Part shown: positions 1-4,995 of the stretch, piece by piece
Layout of the letters: each line of letters begins with the position of its first letter
How positions within the stretch are numbered: the first letter of the stretch is position 1
DNA from: MFAQ01 sp964592455
GTDB taxonomy: Bacteria; Patescibacteriota; Microgenomatia; UBA1400; MFAQ01
Reading direction: 5' to 3'
Assembly: GCA_964592455.1 (NCBI GenBank)
Contig: CAZQDQ010000058.1
Span: 1-5,560 of the forward strand
Length of the DNA stretch: 5,560 nucleotides
Made by a program: the position numbers and the translations under genes
The notes under the pieces: model-generated
Seen by the model: the letters and a program-made list of their open reading frames with translations, nothing else
The model's database searches: none
What the model was told of the DNA's origin: nothing

Positions 1-123
1 GGTTGTTTTAGTTGGCAGATCTGGAGTGTGTTCCTATATACCTCCCAATACGATCCGCCAAACGTCGGCACCGGAAAGTGCCTCGAAATGGGGTCGGATG
101 CAACGTCCGCTTTCAATCAATAA
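1..123 (+). CDS. C-terminal end of an unrecognised upstream gene (partial)
   Basis: Frame 1 is open from the window edge to a TAA at 121-123 and gives 40 residues, including the stretches SVFLYTSQYDPPNVGTGKC and a C-terminal SDATSAFNQ. The stop lies nine bases before a strong intrinsic terminator, as expected for the end of a gene. The two cysteines and the aromatic/Pro/Gly-rich composition would suit the exported C-terminal domain of a pilin-like or surface protein, but that is only an impression. GC is about 53%, higher than in the following genes. Frame 2 is also open here, and a short GC-rich hairpin (67-71 with 78-82) exists, so a 3' end of a non-coding RNA is the main alternative. No family is recognised. 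Confidence 0.4.
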   Translation, partial: GCFSWQIWSVFLYTSQYDPPNVGTGKCLEMGSDATSAFNQ

Positions 124-132
124 CTCAGTTTC

Positions 133-164
133 AAAACCCGTAACCATGCGTTGCGGGTTTTTTT
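133..164 (+). terminator. Intrinsic terminator of the upstream gene
   Basis: The arm at 133-144 (AAAACCCGTAAC) pairs without gaps with 150-161 (GTTGCGGGTTTT), including one G-U pair. The loop is CATGC, and the T run extends to 164. Stem, loop and U-tract are all textbook. The stop codon at 121-123 is just upstream, so it should end transcription of the partial gene. The next gene begins 18 bases after the T run, so that gene needs its own promoter. Confidence 0.85.
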
Positions 165-168
165 GTAT

Positions 169-181
169 TAAAATTCAGTAT
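169..181 (+). promoter_or_regulatory. Putative -10 element directly before the ATG at 182
   Basis: TAAAAT at 169-174 matches the -10 consensus TATAAT at five of six positions and ends seven bases before the ATG at 182. No Shine-Dalgarno sequence is visible. Because the preceding terminator should block read-through, a promoter has to sit in this short gap. Transcription would start at or next to the ATG and give a leaderless mRNA. The same spacing is seen at three other forward genes here. No good -35 is seen; that region overlaps the terminator stem. Confidence 0.45.
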
Positions 182-790
182 ATGACAGAAACAACATTAA
201 TCGTAAAATCTCAACCTGCCAGTCCAAGTCCAGGCGAAAGTGTCGTACGTTTATTTGAAACTTTAAACATATCTCACAGCGACCCAGAGGTAATTGCAAA
301 AACGCTAGCAGATATAGATATCTCAAACTACTCAGTCACCGCTATACAAGAAATAGACTCAAGACAAACTGTGGCAGGCTTTTTAAGGGGGGTCAACAGT
401 AATGTCTTTTTACACACCAAAGCAATAATGAATTCTGAGACAACTGATACAAACGACAACAGGAAGGCATTAGTTGATCAGCTTACTAAAACGGGATTGG
501 TTGCTTACTACATAGAGTCAGGAAGTATCCATAAACCACCATTTACCCAACAAGAACCATTTATCGACTGGGACCTTTCACCAGAAACAGTTGACCAAAT
601 CAGAGGGTCTCTCACAAATGACATTCTAAACATTGCAACCGAAATAATTACCCAAAAAAACACTACAAGAGTCACTCAAGAAAACCTACCACAGATCATA
701 ACTGCAATTGCATATCTAAAGGTTAAATCGGCAATAGATACAAATCATAAACCTCATACAATAACCAGCGGGCATGTATGGGACAAATAG
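182..790 (+). CDS. Hypothetical soluble protein, 202 aa
   Basis: I do not recognise this protein. It has 202 residues, no signal peptide, no membrane segment and no cysteine. The N-terminus is Ser/Pro/Thr-rich (residues 9-19) and looks flexible. Residues 20-45 and 134-185 look helical, and the latter stretch contains regularly spaced Ile/Ala/Leu (for example NDILNIATEIITQ). The middle (105-132) carries several aromatics around GLVAYYIES and PFIDWDLSP. The frame stays open upstream to the window edge, but starting there would translate the terminator hairpin, and that stretch reads as Ser/Arg-rich out-of-frame sequence. ATG 182 is therefore chosen; it lacks a Shine-Dalgarno site and sits seven bases after a -10-like hexamer. 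The ligase gene follows after 28 bases with its own apparent -10, so co-transcription is possible but not required. Confidence 0.75.
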   Translation: MTETTLIVKSQPASPSPGESVVRLFETLNISHSDPEVIAKTLADIDISNYSVTAIQEIDSRQTVAGFLRGVNSNVFLHTKAIMNSETTDTNDNRKALVDQLTKTGLVAYYIESGSIHKPPFTQQEPFIDWDLSPETVDQIRGSLTNDILNIATEIITQKNTTRVTQENLPQIITAIAYLKVKSAIDTNHKPHTITSGHVWDK

Positions 791-803
791 TCTAATTTTT
801 CTC

Positions 804-818
804 TGATAAACTATCATC
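804..818 (+). promoter_or_regulatory. Extended -10 element directly before the ligase gene
   Basis: TGATAAACT at 804-812 is an extended -10 (TG, one base, then TAAACT, four of six to TATAAT). It ends exactly six bases before the ATG at 819. There is no Shine-Dalgarno sequence in ATCATC or just upstream. The same arrangement (TGATAAAAT, six bases, ATG) occurs at def, which supports a leaderless start here. There is no convincing -35; extended -10 promoters often tolerate a poor one. Confidence 0.5.
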
Positions 819-2834
819 ATGCCAGGCAAACAAAAAAACATGCATGCCGCAGTCCCTCATAGCCCCGCCTCGCCGGCAAGCAGGTCGCAGAGCGAAGTGG
901 GATCAAACTTTATCCGTATCTGCTTCCACATTTTACTTTTTGTCACCCCCCTTCTTCTCTGGCCATTCACCACCGAAGTTTTCGAATTCAACAAAATGAT
1001 TTTTGTCTACGCTATGACAACTATTATTGCTACTGGCTGGATTTTGAATAGTTTCAAAGTCGGCAAGTTTACTCTAGTCAGAACTCCACTAGATCTCCCC
1101 ATTTTTCTTTTCTTCGTGAGCCAAGTTGCCTCGACTATCTTTTCTATTGACCCTCACACCAGTCTTTGGGGCTATTACTCTCGCTTTCACGGCGGACTTA
1201 TATCCACCATCTGCTACATAATACTTTTCTATGCCTTTGTCACTCACTTCTACAAAGATTCCAAAGCCATCTTCGGTATTATCAAAACTCTCCTCGCCAC
1301 AGCCACCATAACAGCCTTTTACGGCGTTCTAGAGCATATGGGCATAGATAAGCATGTTTGGGTTCAAGACGTCCAAAACCGCGTCTTCTCCACTCTAGGA
1401 CAGCCAAACTGGCTCTCCGCTTACCTGATTGCTCTTCTCCCCCTCCCGCTTCACCTCGCCCTTACCAATAAACACAACCGTCTACGATCTACGATCTACT
1501 ATCTATTATCTTGTCTCTTCCTCCTCACTATCACTTACACCAAATCTCAGTCTGGTTTGGGTGCAACCGCTATAGTTCTTTTTTTATTTTTTGCTTACTG
1601 GCTAAAACAACAAAAAAACAAAACCATCTTCATTCTTCTCGCCCCCATACTGGTTTTAGTTGTTTTTCTAAAGCAAAATACTATCCTAAAAACCTTAAAT
1701 TCTCTAAACAAAATCAACCCCTTCTATTCTGACACTCTCACTATAGCCAAAAAAGACTATCAAGAAAAAGGTAATGCAGGGTCGGATTCTATGGTAATCC
1801 GCCGTGTTGTTTGGAGCGGGGCCATAGAACTTGGCAAAAAATATCCATTTTTTGGTACGGGTTTAGAAACTTTTGGATACACCTACTACTGGGTTCGTCC
1901 TTTAGCTCATAACTATACTTCCGAGTCAGACTTCCTCTACAACAAAGCTCACAATGAATACCTCAATTTTTTTGCCACCTCTGGCTTTTTTGGCCTCCTC
2001 ACCTATCTTTTTCTAATCTTCTCAATCCTAAAAATATTATCAAAAAAATCTGAAATCCGAGAACTGAAATCTGATATCTCACTCCCTCTCCTCCTGGGCT
2101 TTGTCTCCATCCTTATTACTAATTTCATTGGCTTCTCTGTCGTTAATGTTGCTCTATTCTTTTTTCTATTTCCCGCCCTACTTATCGCCAATCAAGACAA
2201 CAAAACCAAAGAACTAACCCTACCAAAAGGCAACTTTCTTTCTACAACTCTTGTTGTGTTATTTTCTCTTCTAATATTAAATAAAATAAAAAATATCTGG
2301 CTCGCCGATGTCTATTATGGTAAAGGAAAATCTAACTTGGCAAGTAACGAAATTGCCATAAAACTAAACCCATCAGAGCCTCTCTACCAAAGTCAGCTAG
2401 GCTACATTCAATCCCTTGTTGCTAGCCAAATTATTTACCCCCAAATGGCTACCATTGCTACAGGCGAGGCCAGTGTAAAACAAAAAGCCCAAACTATTTT
2501 CGACGAATATATAGCAAACGCCCTAAAAAACACCAAGCAGGCAACAGAAAAAAATCCTTACCACTTGAACTTGCAAAAAAACAAAGCAAGAACAGAAATT
2601 GCTTTGGCCACTATTGACCCAAAGTACCACAACGAAGCAACCAAAACACTTCAAAAAATAATTGAACTCTCACCCACTGACCCAGCCAATTACTATAACC
2701 TAGGCATTCTCTACCAAAGTACAGGCGACAACCAGCAAGCAACCCTCGCCTTTAGCAAAACTCTAGAAGTTTTCCCCTTGCACGAAGGTGCCAAATCCCA
2801 AATGGAATTAACCACAAAAAAGACCCCCAAATAA
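819..2834 (+). CDS. O-antigen ligase/polymerase-like membrane protein with C-terminal TPR
   Basis: This is a polytopic membrane protein of the O-antigen ligase/Wzy_C superfamily (671 aa), which transfers or polymerises lipid-linked glycans at the outer face of the membrane. Family signs in order: about ten or more hydrophobic helices between residues 31 and 490; a GQPNWLSAYL segment (195-204), like the usual GxxNPNxxAxxL; TKSQSG (241-246); the arginine-rich start of the large extracellular loop, IRRVVWSGAIEL (327-338), followed by PFFGTGLETFG (343-353); and AHNEYLNFFATSGFFG (377-392) with the conserved His-Asn. After the last helix (about 473-490) lies a helical TPR-like tail. The clearest repeat is at 621-653 (DPANYYNLGILYQSTGD and on to VFP). 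Substrate and linkage cannot be read from sequence; a cell-surface glycan or S-layer glycoprotein role is likely. The start at 819 is supported by the -10 six bases upstream; GTG at 897 is an alternative that would remove an odd Ser/Pro/Ala-rich N-terminus. The 3' end overlaps the terminator of the convergent operon. Confidence 0.88.
   Translation: MPGKQKNMHAAVPHSPASPASRSQSEVGSNFIRICFHILLFVTPLLLWPFTTEVFEFNKMIFVYAMTTIIATGWILNSFKVGKFTLVRTPLDLPIFLFFVSQVASTIFSIDPHTSLWGYYSRFHGGLISTICYIILFYAFVTHFYKDSKAIFGIIKTLLATATITAFYGVLEHMGIDKHVWVQDVQNRVFSTLGQPNWLSAYLIALLPLPLHLALTNKHNRLRSTIYYLLSCLFLLTITYTKSQSGLGATAIVLFLFFAYWLKQQKNKTIFILLAPILVLVVFLKQNTILKTLNSLNKINPFYSDTLTIAKKDYQEKGNAGSDSMVIRRVVWSGAIELGKKYPFFGTGLETFGYTYYWVRPLAHNYTSESDFLYNKAHNEYLNFFATSGFFGLLTYLFLIFSILKILSKKSEIRELKSDISLPLLLGFVSILITNFIGFSVVNVALFFFLFPALLIANQDNKTKELTLPKGNFLSTTLVVLFSLLILNKIKNIWLADVYYGKGKSNLASNEIAIKLNPSEPLYQSQLGYIQSLVASQIIYPQMATIATGEASVKQKAQTIFDEYIANALKNTKQATEKNPYHLNLQKNKARTEIALATIDPKYHNEATKTLQKIIELSPTDPANYYNLGILYQSTGDNQQATLAFSKTLEVFPLHEGAKSQMELTTKKTPK
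841..900 (+). other. GC-rich patch encoding the atypical N-terminus of the ligase
   Basis: These 60 bases are 68% GC (41 of 60), whereas the next 60 bases are 42%. They encode residues from about His9 to Val27, a hydrophilic Pro/Ser/Ala-rich stretch before the first membrane helix. They contain the palindrome GCCGGC inside CCTCGCCGGCAAGCAGG. The patch looks unlike the rest of the gene and could be a small palindromic or REP-like element fused into the reading frame. No second copy exists in this window. Confidence 0.35.
1482..1509 (+). repeat. Heptanucleotide tandem repeat (four units) inside the ligase gene
   Basis: Four consecutive 7-base units read CTACGAT, CTACGAT, CTACTAT, CTATTAT. The first two are identical and the others differ by one or two bases. 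They encode part of RLRSTIYYLL, a short polar loop and the start of the next membrane helix. Seven is not a multiple of three, so gain or loss of a unit would shift the reading frame. Confidence 0.6.
2050..2078 (+). repeat. Short imperfect direct repeat (CTGAAATC) inside the ligase gene
   Basis: CTGAAATC occurs at 2050-2057 and 2064-2071, and CTGATATC at 2071-2078. The stretch encodes the charged loop EIRELKSDIS between two membrane helices (about residues 412-421). The octamers are 14 and 7 bases apart, so seven-base periodicity recurs here as in the other repeat of this gene. It may be chance in a charged, AT-rich loop. Confidence 0.35.
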
Positions 2835-2842
2835 GGGAGTCT
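2816..2842 (-). terminator. Intrinsic terminator of the reverse-strand operon, inside the ligase 3' end
   Basis: Read on the reverse strand, AGACTCCC (2842-2835), loop TTATTT and GGGGGTCT (2828-2821) form an uninterrupted eight-pair stem with one U-G pair, followed by a T run (2820-2816). On the forward strand the same stem has a C-A mismatch and no T run follows, so it works mainly in the reverse direction. It starts eight bases after the stop of the 41-aa gene. It overlaps the last codons and stop (2832-2834) of the convergent ligase gene. Confidence 0.75.
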
Positions 2843-2849
2843 CAACTCG

Positions 2850-2975
2850 CTATTGACTATCCTTGGAAGACAACCACTCGAAAGAAAAAGCATATCTAAC
2901 ACCTTCCCCCAAAATAGCCAACAGTCCTGCCAAGTAGACCAAAAAAGCAAAAACGGTAGCGAAAATATACTTCAT
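2850..2975 (-). CDS. Small single-helix membrane protein, 41 aa
   Basis: The ATG at 2975-2973 opens 41 codons ending in TAG at 2852-2850. Residues 3-22 (YIFATVFAFLVYLAGLLAIL) form one strongly hydrophobic helix. A short polar/aromatic tail ends SFEWLSSKDSQ. A good Shine-Dalgarno, AGGA (2984-2981), lies five bases before the ATG and overlaps the stop of the preceding gene. Only seven bases separate the two genes, so they are probably translationally coupled. A strong terminator follows the stop. The site, the hydrophobic helix and the terminator together argue for a real gene despite its size. Its function is unknown; an accessory subunit or partner of the 121-aa membrane protein is the natural inference. 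Confidence 0.7.
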   Translation of the reverse strand: MKYIFATVFAFLVYLAGLLAILGEGVRYAFSFEWLSSKDSQ

Positions 2976-2982
2976 GACGATC

Positions 2983-3348
2983 CTACCTTTCCTGTTTTAA
3001 AAATGAATCTTGGGTCACGTATCTAAACCCAAGAAGTGCAAAAACCGAAACAGCCAACACAAAAAAATCAACTGCATCGGAAGGGAAAAAGTCATACTTG
3101 TACAGAACCGAAACAAGTAGAATATGCCACAGCACCTGTCCAAATGTAAAGTATTGGTCAACACCAATTCTCTCTTCAACAAAGCGCATAAACCACAGGA
3201 ATGGCAAGATAAGATCTAGCAAAAAAATAATCGAAAATATTGCTGTAATCAAACCATTCCCAAAGACCAAGCCAACAAACACTGCTCCGCTTACCAAAGT
3301 AATTAGAGAAAACAGTACCTGGCAAATCACCAACCACAAATTTTTCAT
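2983..3348 (-). CDS. Four-helix membrane protein of unknown function, 121 aa
   Basis: The protein has 121 residues with about four hydrophobic segments: 4-28, 33-56, 70-83 and 92-108. The short loop at 57-69 (FVEERIGVDQYF) is charged, and the tail ends QDSFLKQER. I recognise no family motif. ATG 3348-3346 is chosen because AGAGGA (3358-3353) sits four bases upstream, a clear Shine-Dalgarno. A perfect TATAAT on the reverse strand (3382-3377) lies about 30 bases upstream and would give a leader near 20 bases. It is the first gene of a two-gene operon with the 41-aa protein and diverges from def across 60 bases. The ORF on the opposite strand (3098-3412) is a shadow. Confidence 0.82.
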   Translation of the reverse strand: MKNLWLVICQVLFSLITLVSGAVFVGLVFGNGLITAIFSIIFLLDLILPFLWFMRFVEERIGVDQYFTFGQVLWHILLVSVLYKYDFFPSDAVDFFVLAVSVFALLGFRYVTQDSFLKQER

Positions 3349-3374
3349 AATGTCCTCTCAAAGAGCTTTTTGGA

Positions 3375-3392
3375 CAATTATACTACAGGATA
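3375..3392. repeat. 18-bp repeat, copy 1, in the divergent region before def
   Basis: CAATTATACTACAGGATA occurs here and again at 4961-4978 with no mismatch. It begins 34 bases before the def ATG. Read on the reverse strand it contains TAGTATAATTG with a perfect -10 for the divergent membrane-protein operon; on the forward strand it contains TATACT. It probably acts as a shared divergent promoter element. Confidence 0.8.
3377..3382 (-). promoter_or_regulatory. -10 element of the 121-aa/41-aa operon
   Basis: The reverse strand reads TATAAT at 3382-3377, a perfect -10 match preceded by GTAG. Transcription would begin near 3370 and leave a leader of roughly 20 bases containing the Shine-Dalgarno at 3358-3353. 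I see no good -35. The element lies inside the 18-bp repeat. Confidence 0.5.
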
Positions 3393-3393
3393 A

Positions 3394-3408
3394 TGATAAA
3401 ATAGTAGT
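3394..3408 (+). promoter_or_regulatory. Extended -10 directly before def (probable leaderless start)
   Basis: TGATAAAAT (3394-3402) is an extended -10 with five of six matches to TATAAT. It ends six bases before the def ATG at 3409, so transcription should start at or beside the ATG. No Shine-Dalgarno is present in the six-base spacer AGTAGT. TATACT at 3379-3384 is an alternative forward -10 that would give a leader of about 18-20 bases without a ribosome binding site. Confidence 0.55.
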
Positions 3409-3942
3409 ATGAAGATTCTCACCACTCCAAACCCATTCCTTCGCAAGACTGCCAAGCTGGTGAGCAAGTACGACAAAAAACTACAAATCCAAATCCAAGA
3501 AATCACCGACACTTTGTTAGCAGCCCACAATCCAGAAGGTGTTGGGCTCGCTGCTACTCAACTAGGCATAGATAAGCGTATTTTTGTCGTTCGTCTAAAT
3601 GGCAAACCAGAAGTTTTTATAAACCCACAGGTTTTAGCCACAAGCGAAGCCATGCTCTCTGATATCTATAAAAAGGCTAATAAACGCTGGCTGGAAGGCT
3701 GTCTTTCCATTCCCAAGATTTGGGGCTTTGTTGATCGTCCCTACTGGGCAGAAATCGAATACCAAACCTATCAAAACAGTGAAATAGTCACCAAAAAGAG
3801 AAAGTTTGAAGGCATGGAGTCATCTTATGTCCAGCATGAAAATGATCACCTAAACGGTATTCTTTTTACCGACCACATCCTTAAACAAGGCGGAACAATT
3901 CTAAAAGAAACTCCAAACGGCCTAGTCCCCCTCGAAAACTAA
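3409..3942 (+). CDS. def: Peptide deformylase
   Basis: This cytoplasmic metalloenzyme removes the formyl group from the N-terminal methionine of new proteins. All three family motifs are present: GVGLAATQ (44-51), EGCLSIP (96-102) with metal ligand Cys98, and QHENDHLNG (142-150) with metal-binding His143 and His147 and catalytic Glu144. The opening PNPFLRKTAK is also typical (usual form: dPvLrkkak). The length, 177 residues, is normal for the family. An insertion-like stretch between 76 and 92 (ATSEAMLSDIYKKANKR) precedes motif 2. The start has no Shine-Dalgarno and sits six bases after an extended -10. def is often found next to fmt; here a reverse-strand gene of 318 codons stands between them. 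The 3' end adjoins a perfect ten-pair hairpin that lacks a T run in this direction. Confidence 0.97.
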   Translation: MKILTTPNPFLRKTAKLVSKYDKKLQIQIQEITDTLLAAHNPEGVGLAATQLGIDKRIFVVRLNGKPEVFINPQVLATSEAMLSDIYKKANKRWLEGCLSIPKIWGFVDRPYWAEIEYQTYQNSEIVTKKRKFEGMESSYVQHENDHLNGILFTDHILKQGGTILKETPNGLVPLEN

Positions 3943-3968
3943 AATTGGCGCCCCATGTGGGCGCCAAT
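3935..3968 (-). terminator. Intrinsic terminator of the 318-aa gene, shared hairpin with the def 3' end
   Basis: The arms ATTGGCGCCC (3944-3953) and GGGCGCCAAT (3959-3968) form a perfect ten-pair stem around a five-base loop. On the reverse strand a T-rich tract follows (TTTTAGTTTT, roughly 3946-3935, crossing the def stop codon). On the forward strand AGATTACGG follows, so the forward direction lacks a U-tract. It begins three bases after the stop of the reverse gene and two bases after the def stop. It clearly ends the reverse gene and may also stabilise or weakly terminate the def transcript. Confidence 0.75.
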
Positions 3969-3971
3969 AGA

Positions 3972-4928
3972 TTACGGAATGTAGTACTCAACTGTCGTTA
4001 CTTGTCTCATCTCTGTGACAGGGACCTGCTTGGTGTCCGCAATCCACTCTTCTTTTTTGCAGTTGCCCTTTATCCGAACTGTACACTCACGATGGCCACT
4101 GCCTGTTTCTACTGTTTTGTACCTAACAATCACTTCAACCTCAACCGTTTCTGGTGAAGTCGCAGCCAAATTTGTACCATAAGCAATACTCATAGCAGGC
4201 AACCAAGACTGCACCCATGCGTTCAAACCATTCGGGTCACCTGCCTCGTAAGTTACAGTTGCCAATGTTTGTCCCCGAAACCAACCAGCCTGAGCATAAT
4301 TTGGCATTTGAAACTGGGTCCCATTAACGGCTGCCAGCAACACAAGGTCGTACAAGTTTCTTGGCAAAGTTACAAACGCCTCTTCGTGGTCAAAACCGCC
4401 CTTGCGAATATAAAGTAAATCACCAGAGCCTTCTGCACCAGTCACCTCTATATAAACCTTTTGAGAATAATCAGTGGCATTACAATCAATTGGCTTACTA
4501 AACGCCACCCCTCGTTGCTGATACTGCAAAGGCAATCGAGCAGCAGACAAAATAGCATTTGCTGTTCCGATCAAGTTGTTCACTTTATCAGAGTTTATTT
4601 GAACAGAAATTACACACTCCTCCCTGATCAAATCCCCATTCCAGCTCTTGACTGTTTTGTGCTCCAGCTCTCCTTGTATCACCATCGTCTCATAAACGAC
4701 TTGCGGAGTGGTCTGATAATTTAGGATAAACTCAACAGGAATCTGAACAAAAGTAATTTCTTCTGTGACCCTATCATCAAATGTCGACCAAGTACCTATC
4801 CAGGCAACAGCCTTGCAAACACCTGATACAAGTAGAATAAAACAAATAATTAATATCAGGATCCCTTCCCCTGTTGAGATCAGTTCAAAAAGAAACTCGT
4901 CAAAAAGCTCTTTCATGGTTTTTCTCAT
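3972..4928 (-). CDS. Membrane-anchored protein of unknown function, 318 aa
   Basis: I recognise no family. There is one N-terminal hydrophobic segment (about 22-46, GILILIICFILLVSGVCKAVAWIG). It is preceded by an acidic, amphipathic 20 residues, so it is more likely a signal anchor than a cleaved signal. The remaining 270 residues are polar with many alternating beta-type stretches, for example VEVEVIVRYKTVETG (262-276) and VTYEAGDPNGLNAWVQSWLP (225-244), and look like an extracytoplasmic beta-rich domain. Four cysteines lie outside the membrane segment (105, 149, 282, 290), two of them close together near the C-terminus. The start at 4928 has a strong Shine-Dalgarno, AGGAG (4939-4935), six bases upstream, and a TATAAT about 35 bases upstream. 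The gene converges on def and diverges from fmt. A surface or envelope role is inferred only. Confidence 0.85.
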   Translation of the reverse strand: MRKTMKELFDEFLFELISTGEGILILIICFILLVSGVCKAVAWIGTWSTFDDRVTEEITFVQIPVEFILNYQTTPQVVYETMVIQGELEHKTVKSWNGDLIREECVISVQINSDKVNNLIGTANAILSAARLPLQYQQRGVAFSKPIDCNATDYSQKVYIEVTGAEGSGDLLYIRKGGFDHEEAFVTLPRNLYDLVLLAAVNGTQFQMPNYAQAGWFRGQTLATVTYEAGDPNGLNAWVQSWLPAMSIAYGTNLAATSPETVEVEVIVRYKTVETGSGHRECTVRIKGNCKKEEWIADTKQVPVTEMRQVTTVEYYIP

Positions 4929-4960
4929 TTTTCTCTCCTGTTAAACTACAAAATTTGCCC

Positions 4961-4978
4961 CAATTATACTACAGGATA
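4961..4978. repeat. 18-bp repeat, copy 2, in the divergent region before fmt
   Basis: CAATTATACTACAGGATA is identical to 3375-3392. It begins 35 bases before the fmt ATG, against 34 at def. It again contains the reverse-strand TATAAT facing a membrane-protein gene. The bases immediately outside the repeat differ between the two copies. Confidence 0.8.
4963..4968 (-). promoter_or_regulatory. -10 element of the 318-aa gene
   Basis: The reverse strand reads TATAAT at 4968-4963, a perfect -10. With an 18-base spacer the -35 position is TTGATT (4992-4987), four of six to TTGACA. The predicted start near 4956 leaves a leader of about 27 bases with AGGAG at 4939-4935. Confidence 0.55.
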
Positions 4979-4983
4979 TATAG

Positions 4984-4995
4984 TAAAATCAAATT
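4984..4995 (+). promoter_or_regulatory. -10 element directly before fmt (probable leaderless start)
   Basis: TAAAAT (4984-4989), preceded by TAG, ends exactly six bases before the ATG at 4996. The spacer CAAATT holds no Shine-Dalgarno. Spacing and hexamer match def exactly. TATACT inside the 18-bp repeat is an alternative forward -10. Confidence 0.5.

Noticed and set aside
26..181. In-frame N-terminal extension of the 202-aa protein to an ATG at 26 or beyond
   Set aside because: It would translate through a strong terminator hairpin and U-tract, and the added residues are Ser/Arg-rich and look non-coding. ATG 182 follows a -10-like element.
1166..1732. Two short forward frames inside the ligase gene (1166-1351 and 1511-1732)
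   Set aside because: They are frame-shifted shadows of a long, motif-supported gene, with His/Ser/Leu-rich translations and no start signals.
2711..2950. Reverse reading frame of 79 codons across the ligase 3' end
   Set aside because: It crosses the operon terminator and is out of frame with the better-supported 41-aa gene, which has a ribosome binding site.
3098..3412. Forward reading frame of 104 codons ending over the def start
   Set aside because: It lies antisense to the 121-aa membrane protein, which has a promoter, a Shine-Dalgarno and a convincing hydrophobic pattern. The forward product is basic and featureless.
3944..3968. Perfect GC-rich inverted repeat as a protein operator or mobile-element end
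   Set aside because: Its place three bases after a stop codon, with a T-rich tract on the reverse strand, fits an intrinsic terminator. No flanking duplication is seen.
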